Of a DNA stretch of 13,145 nucleotides, positions 6,931-13,145 are shown piece after piece. A model generated the notes under the pieces. That model searched no databases and had not been told where the DNA came from. It was given only the letters and a program-made list of their open reading frames with translations. The DNA comes from Actinomycetota bacterium (GTDB lineage: Bacteria > Actinomycetota > Acidimicrobiia > Acidimicrobiales > AC-25): positions 1 to 13,145 of the forward strand of contig VAXF01000001.1 in the NCBI GenBank assembly GCA_005888395.1, written 5' to 3'. Numbering within the stretch: the stretch's first letter is position 1; every line of letters starts with the position of its first letter. The position numbers and the translations under genes are program-made.

Positions 6931-7722
6931 TCAGGGATCCGGCAACAAGGTACGAATGCGGTCGAAGATCCCGTCGACCCCCGACGTGTGAAGCGTGAGG
7001 CCGCCGTCGACCACCAGGTTCTGACCCGTGAGGAAGCGGGCGAGGTCGGAGCAGAGGAACACGACCACGTCGGCGATGTCTTCCGGCTCGCCCGCCCGCC
7101 CAACCGGCGTCAGGCCGACCACGTGGTCGACGTGGTCGGGTAGCCCCTGGAACATCGGGTCGGTCAGTGCGGTGCGGATGAGGCCCGGGGCCACGGCGTT
7201 GACGCGGATCACGGGCCCGTATTCGAGCGCGGCACTCGCTGTCAGCGCCGCGATGCCCGCCTTCGCCGCCGAGTACGGCGCCTCGCCCGCCGCCGGCCGG
7301 GTGCCGCTGATCGACGAGGTGTTGACGATGCGCCCGTCACCGCCGGCGAGCATGAGCGGAGCGGCGGCGCGGATGCCGTGGAACACGCCGTAGAGGTTCA
7401 CGCGCACCACCCGGTCCCACTCCTCGAGGGCGTACTGGTGCAGTGCGGAGAACGACCCCACGCCGGCGTTGTTGAACATGACGGACAGCCCGCCCATCGC
7501 CTGGGCAGCCTGCTCGACCGTGCGCGCCAGCTCGTCACCCTGGCTCACGTCGACCTGAAAGGCGTGACCGTCGATCTCCTTGGCCACCACCTCGGCGGCG
7601 TCACCATCGAGGTCGAGCACCGCCACCGCCGCGCCCTCTCGCGCCATCCGCATGCACGTGGCGCGCCCGATACCCGAGCCGCCACCCGTCACGATCGCGC
7701 GATGCCCGTCCAGTAGTCCCAT
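6931..7722 (-). CDS. Short-chain dehydrogenase/reductase (SDR)
   Basis: A 263-residue classical SDR, a cytoplasmic NAD(P)-dependent alcohol/ketone oxidoreductase of normal family length. Seen directly: cofactor motif TGGGSGIG (12-19), Asp37 at the end of strand 2 (usually NAD(H) preference), NNAG (84-87), and a complete catalytic tetrad Asn109, Ser137, Tyr150, Lys154 (YSAAK). The C-terminal GRAGEPEDIADVVVFLCSD and TGQNLVVDGG segments are typical. The start ATG at 7722 is fixed by a GGGAGGAA ribosome site (7726-7733). The gene follows the five-helix membrane protein by 37 bp on the same strand and may end that operon. The substrate is unknown; similar proteins are annotated as 3-oxoacyl-ACP reductase or as steroid, glucose or secondary-alcohol dehydrogenase, and sequence alone does not decide. 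Confidence 0.92.
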   Translation of the reverse strand: MGLLDGHRAIVTGGGSGIGRATCMRMAREGAAVAVLDLDGDAAEVVAKEIDGHAFQVDVSQGDELARTVEQAAQAMGGLSVMFNNAGVGSFSALHQYALEEWDRVVRVNLYGVFHGIRAAAPLMLAGGDGRIVNTSSISGTRPAAGEAPYSAAKAGIAALTASAALEYGPVIRVNAVAPGLIRTALTDPMFQGLPDHVDHVVGLTPVGRAGEPEDIADVVVFLCSDLARFLTGQNLVVDGGLTLHTSGVDGIFDRIRTLLPDP

Positions 7723-7759
7723 GGGTTCCTCCCGGTGTCCGCGCGAACACTAGGAGCAG

Positions 7760-8275
7760 TCAGTGGAGGATGATCCGCAACAGCAGCACGCTGCTGCCGA
7801 GCAGGACGCCGACGAGCACTTCGAACGCCCGCCGGGGCGGCGACACGCCGGTGCGCGCCGCGGCAACCACCTCGAACGCGACAACACAGGTCGCGCTGGT
7901 CCAGACGGCGGCTGTCACCGCGGTGCGCAGCGACACCCCGGCAATCGCCAAGACGAGCAGCACCACGATCGGCGGCGTCGCGCCCTTCACGATCGCCCAC
8001 TCGTGGCTCAGTGCCCGCCACCAGTCTCGACCTGTGAGCGAGCCGGCGTCGTCGCGATCGAAGCGATGCCCGACCACGCTCGCGTATGCGTGCGCGAGCC
8101 AGTACAGGGTCAACGTGATCACCGTCGCCTCGAGCGTCGCCCGAAACGTCTCGTTGCGCGTGTGCTCCGCGGCGAGGACGGCACCCACCGCGATTGTGCC
8201 GTAGACCGCTCCCGCCGGGTTCTTCGCGGGTCCCAGCCACCGGGCGGCGCGGCCGAATGCCCGCCAACTCTCCAC
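7760..8275 (-). CDS. Five-helix integral membrane protein, unknown function
   Basis: A 171-residue hydrophobic protein that I cannot place in a named family. Predicted helices: about 21-36, 49-69, 100-113, 118-140 and 150-170. The second helix ends with WLAHAYASVVGHRF and the next loop contains ALSHEWAIVKG, so His62, His70 and His91 cluster around one membrane face or loop and could bind a metal or heme; that is speculation. The GTG start at 8275 lies only 4 bp after the TGA of the copper-oxidase gene, and the stop is 37 bp before the SDR, so cotranscription, and probably translational coupling with the oxidase, is likely. It could help insert, mature or supply electrons or metal to the oxidase, or be unrelated. 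Codon usage matches its neighbours. Confidence 0.75.
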   Translation of the reverse strand: MESWRAFGRAARWLGPAKNPAGAVYGTIAVGAVLAAEHTRNETFRATLEATVITLTLYWLAHAYASVVGHRFDRDDAGSLTGRDWWRALSHEWAIVKGATPPIVVLLVLAIAGVSLRTAVTAAVWTSATCVVAFEVVAAARTGVSPPRRAFEVLVGVLLGSSVLLLRIILH

Positions 8276-8279
8276 AGTG

Positions 8280-10622
8280 TCAACGGCGACGCCGCGCGAG
8301 CAGCTCGCGGCGCGTGGCCGTCACGGCGAGGAGCAACACTGCCGCCACGCCGGCGCTGACGGGCGTGGTGGGGACGCGGCGGCTGGATCGAACCGGCTCG
8401 GCGCGAAGCTCGGTCGCGGGGATGGTCGCAGCCGCCGGCGTCGCAGCCACCGGTGCTTCCCGACCACCCCGCGTGCGCTCGGGGCCGGCGACGGCGCGGG
8501 TCGGCGCCACTGCAGCGAGCGTTTGGTTGCCATGCGACGACGCTGGGATGACGTGGGGCACGTCGGTCCCCTCGACGAACACCTGCCGGCCGATCGACGG
8601 CACGACCTGGCCCGGGATGTCCCTGGCCGGATCTCCGCCGGCACCGCCGATCGCGAACAGCAGATAGGGACCGTTCGGGACGACGTTCGTCGAGGTCGGG
8701 ACCGCGACGGTGACCGTGCCGGACGAACGCGCCAGCACCGGCAGCTTCACCGTGCGGTTGTCGCCATCGACGAGATGGGTCTGGGCGGTGTTGCGCACCA
8801 GGACCACGCCGGTGATGTGGGCGGCGTCCGGCGTCTGGATCACCAGCCTGCCGGCCGGCGCCGAGGACACGCCCTGCACCACCGGCCGGGCGGCGTCGAA
8901 ATAGGGCGGCCGCCAGATCTGGAACGAGGGATCGTGGTGATTGTTGGTGCCCGGTCGCCCCGGCAGGTCGGGTCCGTCCTGGGTCTGGTGGTAGCCCGAG
9001 GGGATCGGCGCGTGCCCGCCGATCAGCACGCTGCCGTCGGGCAGTAGCACGGCGTTGTTGTGGTACGTGCGGCTGCGGGCCTGCTCGCCGACGTCGCGCC
9101 AGGTGCCGCCGGAGTAGCGACCCTGGGAATCGACGGACGGCACGAACAGCTCGTCGGCGCGGATCGGTGACTCGTAGCCCGGCGTCACGACCTCGTCGAC
9201 GTCGGCGCCGCTCACCGCGAACACGGTGCCGTCGGGTAGCGGCACGGCCGTGGAGTACCAGCGGCGGCGGGCCAGGTCGCCGGTGCCGACCGTGCTCAGC
9301 GTCTCGGCCCCCTTGTCGTCGGTGGTCACGGTGCTGATCCGGCTGTCGGCGACGGGAACGTAGCTGCCGGGCGTCGGCAGCAGCACGCCGCCGGCCGTGA
9401 GGAAGGAGGCCGCCGGGTACGTCGTGACAGTGGCCGTGGCCGGTCGCAGCTCGAGTGCGGCGGAGAACGTCGAGCCGCGGAAGCCCGGGAACGGCGTGCC
9501 GACACCGGGGATGCCGAGATCGGTCCACGCTCTCGTGCTCGGGTCCCAGGAGCCGGCCACGTTCCACGTCGCCTCGTCGTAGGCCTGACCCTGCGGGTTG
9601 TAGTCCTGACCCGCGGCGTCGTAGTACACGTGCCCGTCCGGGAGCAGGTGCAGACGCGGGAAGAGCGGCAGGCTGCGCTCTCCGGCCGTTCCGGTGTCGG
9701 TCCAGGTGTTGTCCCCCGGGTCGTAGACCTCGGTCTGTCGCACGTTGGTGCCGGAGTCCGCGACGTGGCTCGGGTACATGGGCTTGATGAGCTTGGTCAC
9801 ACCGCTGGCGACGAAGATCCGCCCGTCGGGCAGCGTCACCAGCGACGGGTACCAGCGGCCGTGGTTCATCGGCTTCGCCTGCACCCACGCGTTCTTGGCG
9901 ACATCGAAGATCCGTACCTCGCGGATGCCCTCGAGCTCGATGAAGCCCTTGTCAGTGCCCGGGAACGACGGCTCGCTGTAGTAGTCGGTGCCCCCGCTAG
10001 TCAGGACGTCGCCGTTGGCGAGCAGCACTTGGTCGGCGCAGAACAAGCTGCCGTTGTTGTACGCGTAATGCGTTGCGGCCAGCGGCGCGGGCAGCGGAAG
10101 GTCCTCGTCGGTGCTGGTGTGATGGGCGCCGCCGTCTCGCGGCGTCGGTACCGACCATGCCGGCGCCACGGTGGGATCGCTGAGCAGTCGCGACTCGTCG
10201 TTGACCGTGATGCGGCCGCCGTCGGGAACCGCGCTCACCGGTAGCCCGTCCTTGTCGCGGGCGTCGGCGGAAAGGTTCTCGGTTCCCTCCAACGCGTTCC
10301 AATAGAGGACGCGGCCGTCGGCGAGCTGGACCATGGTCGCCCCGGCCGGCAGACACCGGTACGCGTCGGGGTTGCCCGCGGGCGAGATGCTCGACCCGTC
10401 GCTCACACAGCCGTTGGCGTCAGTGCTCTGGCCCAGGTAGTGGCCGCCGGCGAACGCGCCAGTCGAGGGATCGAAGGTGGCGCCGTCCTCCCGGAACGGC
10501 GTCAGGTAGGTCCCGATCGGTACGTCGGCCCGCACCGCTCCGGCACCGATCCCGCCGGCGCCCAGTCCGGCGCCGACGATCGCCACAACGACCATCGACC
10601 GCGCCGTTCGTCCCACCACCAC
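8280..10622 (-). CDS. Galactose/glyoxal-oxidase-like copper radical oxidase, secreted and anchored
   Basis: A 780-residue exported enzyme of the galactose oxidase/glyoxal oxidase (GlxA-like) family, which oxidises primary alcohols or aldehydes with O2, releasing H2O2. Residues 1-32 are a signal peptide. Kelch-type repeats recur (ANGDVLTSGG, LPDGRIFVASG, LPDGHVYYDAAG, LPDGTVFAVSG, LPDGSVLIGGH), followed by a DUF1929-like C-terminal domain (about 575-685). Counterparts of all radical-copper residues are visible: Cys195 (SLFCADQ) and Tyr258 for the Cys-Tyr cofactor, Tyr520-His521 (SRTYHNN) and His616 (AQTHLVDGD). An Ala/Pro-rich linker (about 690-750) leads to a hydrophobic segment (755-770) and a basic tail RRELLARRRR, suggesting C-terminal membrane anchoring; there is no LPxTG. 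The GTG start at 10622 has GGGGAG (10628-10633) five bases upstream. The gene is 39 bp behind the hydrolase. The substrate is unknown. Confidence 0.88.
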   Translation of the reverse strand: MVVGRTARSMVVVAIVGAGLGAGGIGAGAVRADVPIGTYLTPFREDGATFDPSTGAFAGGHYLGQSTDANGCVSDGSSISPAGNPDAYRCLPAGATMVQLADGRVLYWNALEGTENLSADARDKDGLPVSAVPDGGRITVNDESRLLSDPTVAPAWSVPTPRDGGAHHTSTDEDLPLPAPLAATHYAYNNGSLFCADQVLLANGDVLTSGGTDYYSEPSFPGTDKGFIELEGIREVRIFDVAKNAWVQAKPMNHGRWYPSLVTLPDGRIFVASGVTKLIKPMYPSHVADSGTNVRQTEVYDPGDNTWTDTGTAGERSLPLFPRLHLLPDGHVYYDAAGQDYNPQGQAYDEATWNVAGSWDPSTRAWTDLGIPGVGTPFPGFRGSTFSAALELRPATATVTTYPAASFLTAGGVLLPTPGSYVPVADSRISTVTTDDKGAETLSTVGTGDLARRRWYSTAVPLPDGTVFAVSGADVDEVVTPGYESPIRADELFVPSVDSQGRYSGGTWRDVGEQARSRTYHNNAVLLPDGSVLIGGHAPIPSGYHQTQDGPDLPGRPGTNNHHDPSFQIWRPPYFDAARPVVQGVSSAPAGRLVIQTPDAAHITGVVLVRNTAQTHLVDGDNRTVKLPVLARSSGTVTVAVPTSTNVVPNGPYLLFAIGGAGGDPARDIPGQVVPSIGRQVFVEGTDVPHVIPASSHGNQTLAAVAPTRAVAGPERTRGGREAPVAATPAAATIPATELRAEPVRSSRRVPTTPVSAGVAAVLLLAVTATRRELLARRRR

Positions 10623-10661
10623 GGAGGCTCCCCAGTCGCCCGAATTCGAGTGGTGGGAAAT

Positions 10662-11645
10662 TTAGGGCATTGAGCCCACGCCCGGCCCGTCCGCGGGTGC
10701 CGGGGCGACCATCGAATCGACGGCAACGCGGCGGTGCAGGAACTCCACCATGGCCGGCGCGATGGCATCGGCCTCCTCCACCGGCAGCATGTGCCCGCCC
10801 TCCTCGAACCAGATGATCTCGCTCGCGGGGATCAGCTCGTGCATGCGACGCTGCACGGCCGGTGGCGCGAAGGCGTCCATGGCACCTGCGAACACCAACG
10901 TGGGCACGCCGACCTTTGGCAGCAGGTCGGCTGTGTGGTGGGCACGGAAGCCGCCCATCATCCGCCAGAGCACGGCGAAGTCGATGTCACAGATCTGGGC
11001 GATGTGGGGCGCGATCTGCTCGGCGGTGACCTTGGGCCCGGCCACCTTGATGGCGCGCAACGCCTTGAGCGCGCTCTCCGGCTCCGAGATGCGGCGCACC
11101 GCGGGCTGCACGAAGCCGAAGGGCACCGCGCGGAAGACGACGTCGGCGACCGGGAACAGCCGGTCGAGCACGGGCTTGCCGGCGAATGTCCTGACCGGGT
11201 TCTCGAATGTGCCCGCGACCGGGAGCAGAGCTGCGACGCGCTCGGGCGCCCGGCGGTAGATCTCGAAGATGACCTGGACGCCGATCGAATGGCCGGCGAG
11301 CGCGGCCGCCTCGATGCCGGCGTCATCCAGCACCTCGACGAAGTCCGCGGCGATGCGTGCGACCGACACGTCCTCGGGGCGCAGGGCGCGCGCGTTGAAT
11401 CCCGGCGGGCGGGGCAGACCCGACTGGCCGTGGCCCCTCGTGTCGACGAACACCGCCCGGTGGCCGGCCTCGACCACCGCCGGGCCGATGTCGCGCCAGT
11501 ACGTGTCGGTACAGCTCCAGCCGTTGACGAACAGGATCGGAACCTTGGGGCCGTTCCCTACCACCGTGTAAGCGATCGGCGTCCCGTCCGTCATCGTGAT
11601 GAGACGATCCTTGACGAAGCGGGCTCTGTTGTCGGGCGGGCTCAT
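10662..11645 (-). CDS. Alpha/beta-hydrolase fold protein
   Basis: A 327-residue cytoplasmic alpha/beta hydrolase. Motifs in order: strand ILFVNGW (37-43), DTRGHGQSG (68-76), nucleophile elbow GHSIG with Ser120, a cap region about 145-240, then FAGAMDAF with Asp257 and EEGGHML with His285, giving a full Ser-Asp-His triad. The oxyanion segment reads VNGWS in place of the usual HG, as in some lactonases and C-C hydrolase relatives. The ATG at 11645 (SPPDNRARF) is preferred; an in-frame ATG at 11654 would add three residues. The frame continues open to 12749, but that part is antisense to the SDR gene and is not credible. No signal peptide. It is divergent from the SDR at 11730 and is followed by the copper oxidase after 39 bp, possibly the same transcript. 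Substrate unknown (ester, lactone or peroxidase-type haloperoxidase relatives). Confidence 0.88.
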   Translation of the reverse strand: MSPPDNRARFVKDRLITMTDGTPIAYTVVGNGPKVPILFVNGWSCTDTYWRDIGPAVVEAGHRAVFVDTRGHGQSGLPRPPGFNARALRPEDVSVARIAADFVEVLDDAGIEAAALAGHSIGVQVIFEIYRRAPERVAALLPVAGTFENPVRTFAGKPVLDRLFPVADVVFRAVPFGFVQPAVRRISEPESALKALRAIKVAGPKVTAEQIAPHIAQICDIDFAVLWRMMGGFRAHHTADLLPKVGVPTLVFAGAMDAFAPPAVQRRMHELIPASEIIWFEEGGHMLPVEEADAIAPAMVEFLHRRVAVDSMVAPAPADGPGVGSMP

Positions 11646-11729
11646 GACACCCATCTTTCCCGATCTGCCGCCCGTCCGATCAGGCTTGGTGACTAGCGTC
11701 GGCGCCGGCGGACCGACCGGGGACACGAC
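11646..11729. promoter_or_regulatory. Divergent hydrolase / SDR intergenic region
   Basis: An 84-bp gap between divergent starts, which must carry the promoters for both the leftward hydrolase run and the rightward SDR-M15 pair. A TAGCGT hexamer (11693-11698) fits the loose TAnnnT -10 pattern for the rightward gene, but no matching -35 element is visible. No convincing operator palindrome was found. Confidence 0.35.
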
Positions 11730-12545
11730 GTGCTGGAGCTTGGTCTCGAAGGAAGATGTGCCCTCGTCGCGGGCACGGGCCCAGGATTGGGCCGTTCGTG
11801 CGCGCTGGGCCTGGCCGAGGCGGGGAGCGCAGTGGCGTGCGCCGACATCGATGTTGCCCGCGCCGAGGCGGTGGCGGACGAGATCCGTGCCCGAGGCGGG
11901 CGCGCGGTGGCCATCGACGCAGACACTCGCCGTTTGCCGGACGCCGAGCGCGCCGTGGCTACGACCGTCGCCGAGCTGGGCGGGCTCGACGCGGTCGTTG
12001 ACGTGATCGGCGAGGCCCGATGGGGCCAGGTCGTCGATCTCACCGACGACGACTGGGACTACAGCTTCGACTTCGTGCTCCGTCACCTCTTCAACCTCGG
12101 GCGGGCCGCGGGCCGCCACCTCGTGGCCCAGGGTCGGGGCGGCACCATCGTCTCGGTCTCGTCGGTGAGTGGGTTGGCCGGCGCGCCGTACCACGCGCCC
12201 TATGGAGCGGCCAAGGCCGGCCTGATGTCGCTCACACGCTCGCTTGCGATCGAGCTCGCGCCGGCCGGCATACGCGTCAACTGCGTCGCGCCCGGCGCGA
12301 TCGCGACGCCGCGCGTCGCCGCCCAGATGCGGGATCCGGCGCGTTACGACCGGGTGCCGCTCGGCCGGATGGGACAACCCGACGAGATCGCCAAGGTCGT
12401 CGTGTTCCTGACTTCCGAGCTCGCAAGCTACGTCAGCGGCCAGACCATCGTGGTGGACGGCGCCGCCACTGCTCAGTTCGCGATCGGCAAGATGCGGGCC
12501 GACCAGATCCCGAACAACGCCACACTCGAACAGCCGTCGCCCTGA
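11730..12545 (+). CDS. Atypical SDR-family oxidoreductase
   Basis: A 271-residue protein with the SDR fold. The glycine-rich motif is altered: AGTGPGLG (14-21) with Ala in place of the first Thr. Asp39 suggests NAD(H). The usual NNAG segment is replaced by VDVIGEA (90-96), and the catalytic Asn position (seven after Trp109) is Val116. Ser145, Tyr158 and Lys162 (YGAAK) are kept, and the C-terminal half is normal (RMGQPDEIAKVVVFLTSEL, SGQTIVVDGA). GTG at 11730 is supported by GGGGA (11719-11723). The changed cofactor and Asn sites suggest a divergent subfamily with altered substrate or cofactor handling rather than a dead enzyme. Its stop is 5 bp before the M15 lipoprotein start. A C-terminal tail of about 25 residues follows the usual SDR end. 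Substrate unknown. Confidence 0.88.
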   Translation: MLELGLEGRCALVAGTGPGLGRSCALGLAEAGSAVACADIDVARAEAVADEIRARGGRAVAIDADTRRLPDAERAVATTVAELGGLDAVVDVIGEARWGQVVDLTDDDWDYSFDFVLRHLFNLGRAAGRHLVAQGRGGTIVSVSSVSGLAGAPYHAPYGAAKAGLMSLTRSLAIELAPAGIRVNCVAPGAIATPRVAAQMRDPARYDRVPLGRMGQPDEIAKVVVFLTSELASYVSGQTIVVDGAATAQFAIGKMRADQIPNNATLEQPSP

Positions 12546-12550
12546 CGAGC

Positions 12551-13145
12551 ATGAGCAGGCGCGGAACGGCAGCGGCCGCCACCCGTTGGCTCGTCGTCGT
12601 GCTCGCGAGTGTGATCGTCGCCGGCGGCTGCGCGAGCAGGAAGGTTGCCGCGCCCGCGCGCCCGACCACGACCCAGCGAGCCGTTCCTCCGGCCGCGACC
12701 TCCGGCGCAACGGTTCCTTCCACGACCGCCACGGTGCCGTTCGTGTCACCGATCGGGCCCGACAACCGGCCCATCCCGGTGGCCGGCGACGTCAACGGCG
12801 AGATGCCGGCACGCGACCTGGTGGGCGTTGCGAAGAACTGCGTCGCCAGCAGGGCCGCGGGGCCCAGCCTCGGCCTGCTGCTGGCCACCGCCCGCAACGA
12901 GGGGGTGGTCCTCGGCACGGAACAGTGCTACCGGCCCCTCTCGGATGAGGTGGCGGTGCGCCAACACGCGACGGCCGCGGGCAACAGCGCGTGCGCCGCC
13001 CCGGTCGTGACGAGCCCCTCGGGAACTGCAAAGGGCACGTCCATGCACGGGTGGGGCAAGGCCGCCGACTTCAGCGACATCCGCGGCAGCGTCGCCTTCG
13101 GCTCGCCCGGCGACCACTTCCTCAACGCCACCGCCGCCCGATTCG
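12551..13145 (+). CDS. M15 (VanY-like) D-Ala-D-Ala carboxypeptidase lipoprotein, 3' partial
   Basis: An open frame from ATG 12551 to the window edge (198 residues seen). Residues 1-26 form a lipoprotein signal (SRRG, hydrophobic LVVVLASVIVAGG) ending at Cys27, which would be lipidated. Residues about 30-66 are a Thr/Pro/Ala-rich linker of the kind that spans the wall. The M15 domain follows: CYRPLSDE (126-133) matches the family RS-type segment, and SMHGWGKAAD (164-173) is the SxHxxGxAxD zinc motif with His166 and Asp173. The second zinc histidine lies beyond the edge. Cys97, Cys126 and Cys148 may form disulfides. Such enzymes trim the terminal D-Ala of peptidoglycan stem peptides outside the membrane. 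It lies 5 bp after the SDR stop without its own clear ribosome site, suggesting coupling. Its role in wall turnover is inferred from the family. Confidence 0.85.
   Translation, partial: MSRRGTAAAATRWLVVVLASVIVAGGCASRKVAAPARPTTTQRAVPPAATSGATVPSTTATVPFVSPIGPDNRPIPVAGDVNGEMPARDLVGVAKNCVASRAAGPSLGLLLATARNEGVVLGTEQCYRPLSDEVAVRQHATAAGNSACAAPVVTSPSGTAKGTSMHGWGKAADFSDIRGSVAFGSPGDHFLNATAARF

Noticed and set aside
8119..9888. Minus-strand open frame of 589 codons
   Set aside because: Same strand but shifted frame within the copper-oxidase gene; Arg/Ala-rich with no domain, while the 8280-10622 frame holds all active-site residues.
11655..12749. N-terminal extension of the alpha/beta hydrolase frame by about 365 codons
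   Set aside because: It is antisense to the well-supported SDR and M15 genes, has no motif, and the fold begins normally at the ATG near 11645.

Overview
The window is GC-rich throughout. It has frequent GTG starts, strongly G/C-biased third codon positions and gene families typical of Actinobacteria: a two-headed MerR regulator, a CxxC-type DinB protein, many short-chain dehydrogenases and a radical-copper oxidase. A high-GC actinobacterium, possibly Acidimicrobiia, is the best inference, but no rRNA or other phylogenetic marker is present to fix the lineage. No mobile element, CRISPR array, tRNA or rRNA gene was recognised. The region reads as ordinary chromosome with some accessory metabolic genes.

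Layout. At the left edge an almost complete malonyl-CoA:ACP transacylase gene (fabD, minus strand) leaves the window. It is divergent from a MerR-family regulator with two winged-helix heads (plus). The 114-bp gap between them carries a perfect 13-bp palindrome and an 11-bp direct repeat, which are candidate operator elements. A stand-alone CheY-like receiver follows (plus). It converges, with only 3 bp between stops, on a long minus-strand block.

The minus-strand block runs from about 11645 down to 2249. In transcription order it encodes: an alpha/beta hydrolase, a secreted and probably membrane-anchored galactose/glyoxal-oxidase-like copper enzyme, a five-helix membrane protein of unknown function (4 nt downstream), and an SDR oxidoreductase. 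A 162-bp break containing a possible plus-strand micro-ORF follows. Then come a ~100-aa membrane protein, a DinB-MOSC fusion, an acyl-CoA/fatty-acid desaturase and a secreted multidomain serine esterase.

Divergent from the hydrolase, a second SDR (atypical: NNAG motif and catalytic Asn missing) runs rightwards. It is followed 5 nt later by a lipoprotein of the M15 (VanY-like) D-Ala-D-Ala carboxypeptidase family, cut off by the right edge.

Working together. The left end concerns fatty-acid synthesis and probably its regulation. The desaturase adjusts membrane lipids. Several exported proteins act at the cell surface: the copper oxidase, the esterase and the M15 lipoprotein. The hydrolase/copper oxidase/membrane protein/SDR run is tightly packed enough to be one transcript. 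No single textbook pathway links them, so a shared function is only a hypothesis.
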